Shown piece after piece: positions 1-8,880 of a stretch of DNA of 64,000 nt. Every line of letters begins with the position of its first letter. The first letter of the stretch is position 1. The notes beneath the pieces are model-generated. The model worked only from the letters and a program-made list of their open reading frames with translations. It was not told where the DNA came from and did not search any database. Both the position numbers and the translations under genes were made by a program. Source of the DNA: Lachnospiraceae bacterium (GTDB taxonomy: Bacteria > Bacillota > Clostridia > Lachnospirales > Lachnospiraceae); contig JAQYDI010000182.1 of the NCBI GenBank assembly GCA_028724245.1, positions 1 to 64,000 on the forward strand, written 5' to 3'.

Positions 1-45
1 GTGTACTTACAGTATAAAGGAATCTATGTAACAGAGCCTTGCAAA

Positions 46-136
46 GTGGCTCTCAATTACCGGAATTCGTGGCTCCCATTCTCTGGAATGGTGGCTCTCA
101 AAGTCCGGACAGGTGGCTCAAAGAGCCCCGGAATAA
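46..136. repeat. Four degenerate 22-23 bp direct repeats (GTGGCTC...CCGGA), resembling the multi-repeat end of an IS21-family element
   Basis: GTGGCTC at 46, 69, 91 and 113; each repeat except the second has a CCGGA near its end (second: CTGGA). No transposase in window. Confidence 0.5.
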
Positions 137-192
137 TCAAAATGTTAGGTATACGAAAAAAATAAACATGCTGAAATAAGCGTAAACCGGCT

Positions 193-215
193 GTGCAAGG
201 AAATAATCCTTGCAC
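193..215. repeat. Perfect 9-bp inverted repeat hairpin GTGCAAGGA-AATAA-TCCTTGCAC
   Basis: Direct reading; no following T-tract. Confidence 0.6.
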
Positions 216-606
216 GGTAGCTGATCGAAACTTTGCACACCTCTCTGCGGTGAACGGCATGCAACGCCAATGGGATGGTCGCTGAGATGAAAAATAAATT
301 TAATTTGTCGCTTATTGCTTTATTTGGAGCTTGGCTGAGTTGCATGAAGTTGAAGTTCGAAACTAAAGGACATGTTAAAGACATTGAGATTGATGGAGGC
401 GCTGCCATGAACAGTCTGATTGTGACTTATATGTGGGTTCAGATGGGATTACCTACGGGTGTATGTGGGGTTCGTAGCCAAATGCTTACATGAAACAAAC
501 AGACGAGTGAAGAATAAAGCGTAAATAAACGAAACTACACCTAGAGGCCGTACCTCTGGACCCTGCTAAATATTGACAAAGTGAGTACATCAGTGCAAAT
601 TTATAA

Positions 607-1890
607 TTGAAAGGATCTGATATGTTAAATACATTAACTCTGACTCAATTGACTTTTATGAATATGTTGAAAGCTTCTATTCATGATCAGAGCTTTCTTT
701 TATGTACAGATACGAGTCTTTCAGAAATATATGATATTGCCAGGCAGCAGCATCTCTGGCCGATGGTATTTAAAGTAATTGAGCCTTTACCGGAATATCT
801 GCTTCTTCCTGAAATGCAAAGAAATGAATGGTTGGAGAAATCTATGGTGCAGATCGCACATCAGATTAATCATAATGAGGCTTTGAAAACAGTCTGCAGT
901 AATCTTTCAAAGCAGGGGATTGACTACATTATTTTGAAGGGACTAACCTGCAGGGAGGTGTATCCGGATCCGGACATGAGAATTTCCAGTGATGAAGATA
1001 TTTTGATTCGGCTTCAGGATTGCAGGAAATGCGATGAGATTTTGAAACAGCTGGGTTTTATTTCCGAGGAAGAGAAAATGCTGTCAAAAAACAAATCTTT
1101 AAATAAACTATCCGGCGTGAGAGAATTGCATTATTATTCTGACAAATGGAATTTGCTTTTGGAAGTTCATTTGAATTCGGTAGGTATGGAAAATGAACGG
1201 AATCAATCTCTGAATAAATATTTTGAAAATGCGTTTTCTCATACATCAGTTTTGCATTTAGATGACGCAGAACTTACTATGCTCGATCCTACGTGGCAGC
1301 TGATGCATGTATTTGCACATTTTTTCAGACATTTTTGTGAAGTGGGGGCAGGAATACGCCAGATGATGGATGTATTGCTGACAGCACAGAAATATCAGGA
1401 TGTGATTGACTGGCCTGTTTTTATGAAAATGCTTGCAGATGTATCTGCAGAGCAGTTTTTTAAAGGCATTATTCAGGCAGGAGAACGCTATCTGGACATT
1501 CAGATAAGGATGTTGCCGGAAGAACTTCGAGATGATACGATCAATCCTGATCCAATGATTGAAGATATGTTCGCCGGCGGCGTATATGGATGTGGAGAAT
1601 CCGGGCAGCGCGGCTGGAGTCATTTTGTAACTGCACCGGTATATAAAAAGCAGCAGAGGGTTACCGGCATTATAAAGGCTGTCCTGTTTCCGTCTCCGGG
1701 GCGTTTAAAAGACCGATATGGCTTCTTGTATGAGTACCCTGTATTAATTCCTGTATTTTATGTTGTCAGGATATTCCAACTTATATGGGAATATGCAAGA
1801 AATCCGGGAAAAATGAAAGCAGCACAGAAAAGCATCAGCCAGGGAATAGAAAGAAGTGAAATGATGCGGATGTATGGGATCGGGAGATAG
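607..1890 (+). CDS. Nucleotidyltransferase family protein (NTP_transf_5-like)
   Basis: 'DYIILKGLTCREVYPDPDMRISSDEDILI' resembles the family motif KG...YP.p..R...DiDil. Confidence 0.75.
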   Translation: MKGSDMLNTLTLTQLTFMNMLKASIHDQSFLLCTDTSLSEIYDIARQQHLWPMVFKVIEPLPEYLLLPEMQRNEWLEKSMVQIAHQINHNEALKTVCSNLSKQGIDYIILKGLTCREVYPDPDMRISSDEDILIRLQDCRKCDEILKQLGFISEEEKMLSKNKSLNKLSGVRELHYYSDKWNLLLEVHLNSVGMENERNQSLNKYFENAFSHTSVLHLDDAELTMLDPTWQLMHVFAHFFRHFCEVGAGIRQMMDVLLTAQKYQDVIDWPVFMKMLADVSAEQFFKGIIQAGERYLDIQIRMLPEELRDDTINPDPMIEDMFAGGVYGCGESGQRGWSHFVTAPVYKKQQRVTGIIKAVLFPSPGRLKDRYGFLYEYPVLIPVFYVVRIFQLIWEYARNPGKMKAAQKSISQGIERSEMMRMYGIGR

Positions 1891-2072
1891 TTGCTATTTA
1901 CTTTTGATAGCTGAGTATAAGATATGCTTAAGGAGTCGGGGGCAGATTTATTCAGCACAGCAGACACAATCAGGGCAATCTGGCAAAAGAAAGTATGGAA
2001 ATCAGCAGACGGCGGATTGAATTATTGAAGAAATATAAAATATTATAAGGTGTAGGGGGAGTGCGCTGAAAG

Positions 2073-2579
2073 ATGGACAGTAATCATTTGGGCGTCGGTA
2101 CAGATACAGAAGCTATCTGTCAGATGGAAAAGCGGAATAACGTTTTGGAGAGACTGCTGACTGAGAAGAGCGAAGAAGCTCTTTGGGCAGCTGTGGTAGA
2201 ATTTCAAGGTTATAAATTCCGTACTTATTCGGGACTGCTGTTTTCATACAGTTTGAAGAAGGGGCGAAGCGGGATGTACACGAAGGAACTGTTCATCGAC
2301 AGGAGAGAGAATAGTAAAAGTCTGGCGTGGAGTTCTGTTTTGATGGCGTTTGGGAATGTTTCTGAGATTGGTTATATGGTTGACCGGCCAAAGGCTCTGG
2401 GGGATATCCGGGGAGTAACTTACATATATGGTATGTTTTATCGTTTTGGTTTGATCAATGTGCCGGATGCTGTAAAAGCGAAGATGGGATGTGTGGAAAA
2501 GAATGATACGATTGACATCAGAAAGATAACGGAGGTCTCAGATGAAGATTACAGTGAACAACGTAGAACTGTTTTATGA
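2073..2579 (+). CDS. Hypothetical protein
   Basis: ORF with upstream purine-rich RBS (gtaggggga); no family recognised. Confidence 0.55.
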   Translation: MDSNHLGVGTDTEAICQMEKRNNVLERLLTEKSEEALWAAVVEFQGYKFRTYSGLLFSYSLKKGRSGMYTKELFIDRRENSKSLAWSSVLMAFGNVSEIGYMVDRPKALGDIRGVTYIYGMFYRFGLINVPDAVKAKMGCVEKNDTIDIRKITEVSDEDYSEQRRTVL

Positions 2580-3204
2580 GGTGGTCGGCAGCGGTGATCC
2601 GCTGGTGATGGTGCACGGTAATGGTGAGGATCATACCATTTTCGATAAGGCGGTGGAACTTCTGTCTTTGTATTTTACCTGTTATCTGCTGGACAGCCGT
2701 GGACATGGGGGCAGCCAGAAGGTGACGGAGTTTCATTATGATGATATGGCGGAGGATGTGTACCGGTTTATTCAGGCACTGCATCTGGAGCATGTGACGT
2801 ATTATGGGTTCAGTGACGGTGGGATCATCGGTCTGCTGCTGGCCTCCGCACATCCGGATCTTCTGGATAAGATGATCATCAGCGGGGCCAATACCCGTCC
2901 GGATGCGGTGCGCAGGTGGCTGGCAGTGGTATTTAAAATCATCAACCGCATCCACAGAAATCCGCTTTTTACGCTGATGCTTACCGAGCCGCATATCAGC
3001 AGAGAACAGCTGCAGGCCATTAAAACACCTGTGCTGGTGCTGGCGGGCAGCAAAGATCTGATAGTGGAAGAAGATACCCGATTTATTGCAGAAAACATTC
3101 CGGATGCGGAACTCAGAATCCTTGAAGGAGAAGGGCACGAAACCTACATTGTACATAAGACCAGAGTGGCGGAACTGATACTGGAGTATTGCGGTAAATC
3201 GTAA
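2542..3204 (+). CDS. Alpha/beta hydrolase
   Basis: 'MVHGNGED', 'LLDSRGHGGS', nucleophile elbow region 'YYGFSDGG', C-terminal 'GEGHETY'. Confidence 0.9.
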   Translation: MKITVNNVELFYEVVGSGDPLVMVHGNGEDHTIFDKAVELLSLYFTCYLLDSRGHGGSQKVTEFHYDDMAEDVYRFIQALHLEHVTYYGFSDGGIIGLLLASAHPDLLDKMIISGANTRPDAVRRWLAVVFKIINRIHRNPLFTLMLTEPHISREQLQAIKTPVLVLAGSKDLIVEEDTRFIAENIPDAELRILEGEGHETYIVHKTRVAELILEYCGKS

Positions 3205-3210
3205 AGAAAA

Positions 3211-3249
3211 GAATAAACCTGTTGACGATTATCGTCGATGGGTTTATTA
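3211..3249 (+). terminator. Hairpin AATAAACCTGTTGACGAT-T-ATCGTCGATGGGTTTATT, likely terminator
   Basis: 18-bp stem including G-U pairs only possible in + strand RNA, directly after the hydrolase stop codon. Confidence 0.6.
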
Positions 3250-3313
3250 TATACGAACAGAATACGTAAAACAGGATTAATGGTGATATAAATATTTATA
3301 TGTATATGCGAAG

Positions 3314-3342
3314 TTGTAAGCAGGTATTCTTTGTGATAAGAT
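3314..3342 (+). promoter_or_regulatory. Promoter TTGTAA-N17-TAAGAT for the helicase cassette
   Basis: -35/-10-like hexamers with 17-nt spacing ~45-80 bp upstream of the helicase ORF. Confidence 0.45.
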
Positions 3343-3387
3343 GGTAAAAAACAACTGCGCAGGAAAGCAGCAGGAACCGTAATTGGA

Positions 3388-5541
3388 ATGAGGACAATTG
3401 ATATAGGAGATGATGGTTTTAATATGATAAGTTTTGTTAATGGTGGAGTTCAGAATCTGACAGCAACGAATTCATTGAAAAGAAACCTTTTAAAGATGAA
3501 AGACCGGTATTCAGGGAGTGCACATTTTGGTTTTGCATTATCAGAAATTGATAATGAAAGGATTATTGTTGATGCTGTTATTGTTACAAAAGAGAAAGGA
3601 ATTCTTGCGATTAAGTTTGCTTCGGGAGATGAAGAATCTGATCTTGACCAGTTAGATAAAATCTATATTCTGCTCAAAAACATTCTGGTAAAAAATCAGG
3701 GTTTGCGTTTTCGGAGAGAGTTGGCCATTACAATCCAAAGTGTTATTTATTCCATAGATGATACGCAGCAGATGGATGATATAATCAGTGAACGGGATTT
3801 TATTGAGTATTATGAGAAACTTGAGTCATTTGATGAACGGTATTTTGCGCCTTTGAATGAGGCACTGGATAAAATAGTATCAGCGAAACCCAGGAAACTT
3901 CGCAGTAATGTTCAGAAAGAGGATTCATATGGTGCCAAGATCAGGAATATTGAGCGGCAGATTGCGAATATGGACTGGTGGCAGAAAACAGCTGCGTATG
4001 AAATTCCTGACAGGCCGCAGAGAATCAGAGGGTTTATCGGGTCCGGGAAAACGGTTGTATTGGCTTTAAAGGCGGCTTATTTGCATTTTATGGATCCGAA
4101 TGAAGAGATTGCAGTTACATTTTATTCCCGTTCGTTATATGAACAGTATAAAAAGTTGATTAACGAATTTTACATGCAGTATAGTGGGGGAATACAGGCA
4201 GATTTTGAAAAGATTCATTTACTGCATTCCTGGGGGACAAAATATGAACCGGGTTTGTATTCTGAGGTTGCAGCCAGAGTGAACCAGCCGATTTACACCT
4301 ATAATGAAGCTGCGATGAAATATGGGCGTGATAATTCATTTGCGGGAGTATGCAGGGAATTATTATTCATTATGGATAGTAAATCTATAGATAATATCAA
4401 AATGTATGATTACATTTTAATAGACGAAGCACAGGATTTACCGCCGGATTTTTTCAGAATCGCCATCAGGCTTTTCAAGGATCCGGGCAAAAGAAGGCTG
4501 GTATATGCATATGATGAACTGCAGACATTGAATCAAAGCACGATGCCTTCTTTAAGAGATATGTTTGGTGTTGATGCGAATGGCAATGATCTGGTTGTAA
4601 TTGGAAACGAGAATGAGGGGGAGCCTAAAACAGATATTTTACTGCCCATTTGTTATCGGAATACCAAGTGGGCACTTGGCGTTGCGCTGGCATTGGGTTT
4701 TGGCATATACAGAGATAGTACGAAGCAGCCGCTGGTACAGTTTTTCGAGGATTTAAAGGTCTGGGAGCAGATTGGTTATAAGGTTGCTGAAGGACAGCTG
4801 GAATATGGTTCCTTTGTAAGATTAGTCAGGAAGAATTCTCCCCGATATTTTGAAGAACTTTTGACTCCGGAGGAGGCTGTGCAGGTTCACGAGCCCTTTG
4901 AGAATAAAGATGAGGAATATACATGGATTGCAAAACAAATCAAAAAGAATATTGAGGAGGATGAACTGGAGCCGGATGATATTCTGGTTATTTTTCCCAA
5001 TGCATATGAAGCTAAAAAGCATTATAAACAATTTTCATGTATTCTGGATATGATTGGTATCAACAGTATTATGCCGGGAGTTAATATTGATCGGGATACT
5101 TTTTCCAAAACGGGCAGTATTACCTGCACTCATATATACCGGGCAAAAGGAAATGAAAAACCGATGGTATATCTGGCGGATGCAGAATACGGATGTCTGC
5201 AGTCGGAAATTGTTCAGGCGAGAAATATTTTATTTACAGCGATTACGCGTTCAAGAGCATGGATTCGAATCTCGGGTGTCGGCAGCGGAATGGCAGCTAT
5301 TATGCGGGAAATTCAAGTATGCAGGGATAAAAACTATGCATTAGAAATCAATATTCCTCCGGAAGAAGAAATCAAAGAATTGAATCTGCTTAATAGAGGA
5401 AATCAAAAAAACAGCGAAAACTTAAAATCAGTTGAAAGAGCAGCAGAAGATTTGATTAAACTTTTGAAAAACAGTGGTCTGGAAACAACCGATATACCCC
5501 AGCTTAATGATCTGATGAATCTCATAGGAAAAAAGGAATGA
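3388..5541 (+). CDS. SF1 (UvrD-like) helicase/ATPase with uncharacterised, possibly NERD/PD-(D/E)XK-like N-terminal domain
   Basis: Walker A 'GFIGSGKTVV', Walker B 'YILIDEAQDLP', C-terminal 'THIYRAKGNE' and 'LFTAITRSRAWIRISG'. N-terminal 'IIVDAVIVTKEKGILAIKFA' is reminiscent of a nuclease core. Start could be 3388 or 3424. Confidence 0.8.
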   Translation: MRTIDIGDDGFNMISFVNGGVQNLTATNSLKRNLLKMKDRYSGSAHFGFALSEIDNERIIVDAVIVTKEKGILAIKFASGDEESDLDQLDKIYILLKNILVKNQGLRFRRELAITIQSVIYSIDDTQQMDDIISERDFIEYYEKLESFDERYFAPLNEALDKIVSAKPRKLRSNVQKEDSYGAKIRNIERQIANMDWWQKTAAYEIPDRPQRIRGFIGSGKTVVLALKAAYLHFMDPNEEIAVTFYSRSLYEQYKKLINEFYMQYSGGIQADFEKIHLLHSWGTKYEPGLYSEVAARVNQPIYTYNEAAMKYGRDNSFAGVCRELLFIMDSKSIDNIKMYDYILIDEAQDLPPDFFRIAIRLFKDPGKRRLVYAYDELQTLNQSTMPSLRDMFGVDANGNDLVVIGNENEGEPKTDILLPICYRNTKWALGVALALGFGIYRDSTKQPLVQFFEDLKVWEQIGYKVAEGQLEYGSFVRLVRKNSPRYFEELLTPEEAVQVHEPFENKDEEYTWIAKQIKKNIEEDELEPDDILVIFPNAYEAKKHYKQFSCILDMIGINSIMPGVNIDRDTFSKTGSITCTHIYRAKGNEKPMVYLADAEYGCLQSEIVQARNILFTAITRSRAWIRISGVGSGMAAIMREIQVCRDKNYALEINIPPEEEIKELNLLNRGNQKNSENLKSVERAAEDLIKLLKNSGLETTDIPQLNDLMNLIGKKE

Positions 5542-5547
5542 TAGATC

Positions 5548-6288
5548 ATGAAAGAGTTACCAGTAGAAAAAATTGCAAGGCAGTTTTCTGTAATTACATC
5601 AGCAGATAAGGATTTCCTGATTAGAGATTATATTTCACCGGTAATTAATGGAAGAACAATTACGTTTAAAAATGATGTAAAAACCAAAGGATGTGGAAGA
5701 AGCGTAAAATCCCAGAAATTCTTTGATTATTGTAAACAGTATGTTGCTTTCTATCAGAGTAGATCATATCAGTTTCTGTTTCATGACTATTCTCTGGGAA
5801 GATTTATATATGAGTTCGATGATTCTGATCATTTGCTTTCATATAACCTTTATTGGAATCCCTGTCCGTTGAGATTGAAGTTCATTGAGGATTTAGAGGA
5901 GATTGGATGGGATTTTTCTGATTACATTGACAATATGGTTGACAATGAAACAGTCCGGCTGGATGATATTATCCTGCGGACTCCAATTCGCCTGGATTAT
6001 ATCAGGGATTATGATGGAACTAAACCGGAATTACATCCGGACTTTCATATGCATTTTCAGAATAAGAATACACGGGTAAAGTCAGAGGGGATTTTGACTT
6101 TGTACAGTTATCTGCTCTTTATAATAGAAAATTGTTATCCTGATATATATAAAGATGAAGAATATCAGAGTGAGATAGAAAATCTCAGACGTCTGGATAG
6201 AGAGGCATGTATCGGAATCAGTGTCTTATCGAAACCGGGAAAATCCATTCTGGGATATGATATACATACGTTAATTAAGTATTCATAA
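5548..6288 (+). CDS. Uncharacterised protein, partner of the helicase (possibly DUF2290-like)
   Basis: Starts 7 nt after the helicase stop; 'RTPIRLDYIRDYDGTKPELHPDFHMHFQNKNTRV' is loosely reminiscent of DUF2290 from memory only. Confidence 0.6.
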   Translation: MKELPVEKIARQFSVITSADKDFLIRDYISPVINGRTITFKNDVKTKGCGRSVKSQKFFDYCKQYVAFYQSRSYQFLFHDYSLGRFIYEFDDSDHLLSYNLYWNPCPLRLKFIEDLEEIGWDFSDYIDNMVDNETVRLDDIILRTPIRLDYIRDYDGTKPELHPDFHMHFQNKNTRVKSEGILTLYSYLLFIIENCYPDIYKDEEYQSEIENLRRLDREACIGISVLSKPGKSILGYDIHTLIKYS

Positions 6289-6290
6289 AT

Positions 6291-6323
6291 AGAATAAACC
6301 TGTTGACAACCCCCCGTCGGCAG
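6291..6323 (+). terminator. Hairpin AGAATAAACCTGTTGAC...GTCGGCAGGTTTATTCT, likely terminator
   Basis: 17-bp RNA stem with two G-U pairs, directly after the 246-aa ORF. Confidence 0.65.
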
Positions 6324-6389
6324 GTTTATTCTGAATATATTAATCCGTATAACAGAAGTTATACATATTTAAGAAATGGAGGAAAGATC

Positions 6390-6737
6390 ATGACAGTCAG
6401 CCAGAGGATTTTTCAGATTTTGAAGGAGAAGAAGATGACGCAGAAGGAGTTTTCGGACAGGACAGGGATTCCGCAGAGTACGGTCAGCGACTGGAGAAAG
6501 AAGAATACCAACCCTGCGTCGGATAAGATTTTGATCATCTGTGATACACTGGGAGTGACGCCGTATGAATTGCTGTCCGGCGTGGAGGAGGAAGGAAAGC
6601 GGAGCAACGGTGTGGATTGCTATGTGATTCCAAAAGGATCGGAGGAAGGTATTCTTCTGGAGCTGTATGGGGAACTGGATCAGGAGAGGAGGAACCGCCT
6701 GTTGGGATATCTGGAGGGGCTGAGAGGGCTCTGTTGA
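6390..6737 (+). CDS. XRE-family helix-turn-helix regulator
   Basis: 'KKMTQKEFSDRTGIPQSTVSDWRKKNTNPASDKILIICDTLGVTPYELL'; ATG at 6390 preceded by ggaggaaag. Confidence 0.9.
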   Translation: MTVSQRIFQILKEKKMTQKEFSDRTGIPQSTVSDWRKKNTNPASDKILIICDTLGVTPYELLSGVEEEGKRSNGVDCYVIPKGSEEGILLELYGELDQERRNRLLGYLEGLRGLC

Positions 6738-6752
6738 AAAATCGGCAGTTTT

Positions 6753-6780
6753 TTTACATGTTTTTACATTAATTTTTACA
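6753..6780 (+). promoter_or_regulatory. Three phased TTTACA direct repeats, candidate PhoP boxes
   Basis: TTTACA at 6753, 6763 and 6775, upstream of a secreted phosphatase-like gene. Confidence 0.4.
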
Positions 6781-6933
6781 GAGATTTGAATCATACTTTC
6801 TTTATGGATGTTACAATGCAGATGTTTTTCGATGGACAGAATTTGAATTCCCTGCTGGATAAATCAGGATAAGGGTTCTGCTGTTGGAAATAAGCTGCAA
6901 TATATTACATTATTCCATTTTAAGGAGGAAGCT

Positions 6934-8766
6934 ATGAAAGCAAACAAAGCATTAGCAGCATCTCTGGCAATGGGTCTGGTGGTATCCACCCTGTTTACAC
7001 CCGTTTTATCTGCGTCTGCAGCCGGAAGTAAGTCTTACGGCGGCGAGGTAGATGTAAGTACAAGTACATTTAAATCAGATACGGACAACAGTGCCGATTT
7101 TCAGGCCTGGAGAGATGGTATCTGGAGTACGGAGAAGGCCGATTCCGGCAAGATTGCTCTGACACCCGGTGAGACGGAAAAGGACTTGAATTTTGCATGG
7201 TACAGTGAAGAGGCTGGTACTCCGGCGGTTCGGATCTGGAAGAAGAATCAGGAGAAAAAAGCAAGTATCGTGAAAGGTACTGCAACCGAAATCAATAAAG
7301 AAAACTGGCAGGGCAATGTATATACCGCTTCCAATAAAGTATCTGTTGAGAATTACCTGAAGTCCAATACGACTTATGAATATCAGTATACGGATAATTA
7401 TACCGGTAAGAATACGGTCTGGTCGGAGGTCGAGACGTATAAAACAGGAAACTTCAATAATTTTTCAGTTATTCTGACCGGTGATCCGCAGATCGGCGCT
7501 TCCGGAAGTTCTGATGATTACACTGCATCTGACAGCAGTGCGGCAAGAGATACCTACAACTGGAATCTGACCATGGAAAGTGCTTTGGAAAAGGCACCTG
7601 ATGCTGCTTTTCTGCTGTCTGCCGGTGACCAGATCGACAAGAGCGGCGCATCAAAAGCAGAGGATCTGAAGACAAGAGAAAGTGAATATGCCGGTTATCT
7701 GTATCCGGAAGTATTCAGAAGTCTTCCGATTGCATCAACCATCGGTAATCACGATACCGCCGGTGAGGATTATTCTCTGCATTTCAACAACCCCAATTCA
7801 GAGGATGGTCTGGGCAGTACAGCAGCCGGATGTGATTATTATTTCTCATATGGCGATGTGCTGTTTATCAGTCTGAACAGCAATAACCGGAATCAGGCTG
7901 AACACCGTGAGCTGATGACAGAGGCAGTGAACAGCCATAAGGATGCCGCATGGAAGATCGTTATTTTCCACAGTGATATTTATGGTTCCGGCGAACCTCA
8001 TGCGGATACCGATGCGTCAAGCAACCGGATCATTTTCGCCCCTCTGATGGATGAATTTGACATTGATGTCTGTCTGACAGGTCATGACCACACCTATTCC
8101 AGAAGTTATCAGATTCTGAACGGCAACGTGGTTGACTATGATCTGAGCAGCGGTTCTGTAAAGAATCCGGAAGGTACCCTGTACATTACAACCGGTTCCG
8201 GTTCCGGCAGCAAATATTATAACCTGCTGAACTATACTCCCTACTATATTGCGGAGAGAACCAATGTATGTCTGCCTGCTTATTCTACCATGAAGTTCTC
8301 GAAGAATTCCTTCACCATCTGCACTTATGATTATGAAGGAAACCAGTATGCAGATGCATTTACCATTACCAAATCACAGGGGAACAATGTAAGCGCAGCC
8401 AGCCTGCTGGCAAAAGCGGAATCCATTGATGAAACTCGTTATACGGAAAGCAGTGTGAATGCGGTGAAAAAGGCAGCAGAAGCTCTGAAGACGCTGTGTG
8501 TTCTGGAAGATCCTTTTGCGCAGGCAGCAGCCGAAGCTTTCGGAACAGCAGAGGATCCTTTCAGCGGTTACGGTTCTGTGAAAAACGAATATAAATCAAA
8601 TGCGAACCGCCTTGCAGAAGGTTACTCCACGCTGATCGACAAGACTATTTATACCCAGCTGAATGGGGAGGATGTACCTGTAGTCAGCGCAGATATCTAT
8701 GAAACTGCCAAGCAGGATCTGAGCAGAGCACTGTCCGGCCTGAAAAAAGTGAAAAAGTCCAGATAA
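6934..8766 (+). CDS. Secreted metallophosphoesterase (purple acid phosphatase-like)
   Basis: Signal peptide; 'LTGDPQIG', 'SAGDQID', 'IGNHD', 'IFHSDIY', 'LTGHDHTYSRSY'. Confidence 0.88.
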   Translation: MKANKALAASLAMGLVVSTLFTPVLSASAAGSKSYGGEVDVSTSTFKSDTDNSADFQAWRDGIWSTEKADSGKIALTPGETEKDLNFAWYSEEAGTPAVRIWKKNQEKKASIVKGTATEINKENWQGNVYTASNKVSVENYLKSNTTYEYQYTDNYTGKNTVWSEVETYKTGNFNNFSVILTGDPQIGASGSSDDYTASDSSAARDTYNWNLTMESALEKAPDAAFLLSAGDQIDKSGASKAEDLKTRESEYAGYLYPEVFRSLPIASTIGNHDTAGEDYSLHFNNPNSEDGLGSTAAGCDYYFSYGDVLFISLNSNNRNQAEHRELMTEAVNSHKDAAWKIVIFHSDIYGSGEPHADTDASSNRIIFAPLMDEFDIDVCLTGHDHTYSRSYQILNGNVVDYDLSSGSVKNPEGTLYITTGSGSGSKYYNLLNYTPYYIAERTNVCLPAYSTMKFSKNSFTICTYDYEGNQYADAFTITKSQGNNVSAASLLAKAESIDETRYTESSVNAVKKAAEALKTLCVLEDPFAQAAAEAFGTAEDPFSGYGSVKNEYKSNANRLAEGYSTLIDKTIYTQLNGEDVPVVSADIYETAKQDLSRALSGLKKVKKSR

Positions 8767-8776
8767 GGAAAAGGTC

Positions 8777-8880
8777 GGGGAATAAGAGAAAGACCGGAGA
8801 ATAAAGGAAAGACCGGAGAATAAGAGAAAGGCTGGAGAATCGGGAAAAGTATGGAGAATAAGGGTAAGTTTGGAGAGCGG
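8777..8880. repeat. 19-bp tandem repeat (consensus GGAGAATAAGRGAAAGACC), about 5.5 copies
   Basis: Unit starts at 8777, 8796, 8815, 8834, 8853 and 8872 (exact 19-bp period), running into the next CDS. Confidence 0.85.

Noticed and set aside
46-136. Left-edge repeats considered as CRISPR
   Set aside because: 22-23 bp period with no spacers; degenerate repeats better explained as transposase-binding sites.
275-493. 72-aa ORF after the IS-like end
   Set aside because: No clear RBS or family; could be a degraded fragment, so not called as CDS.
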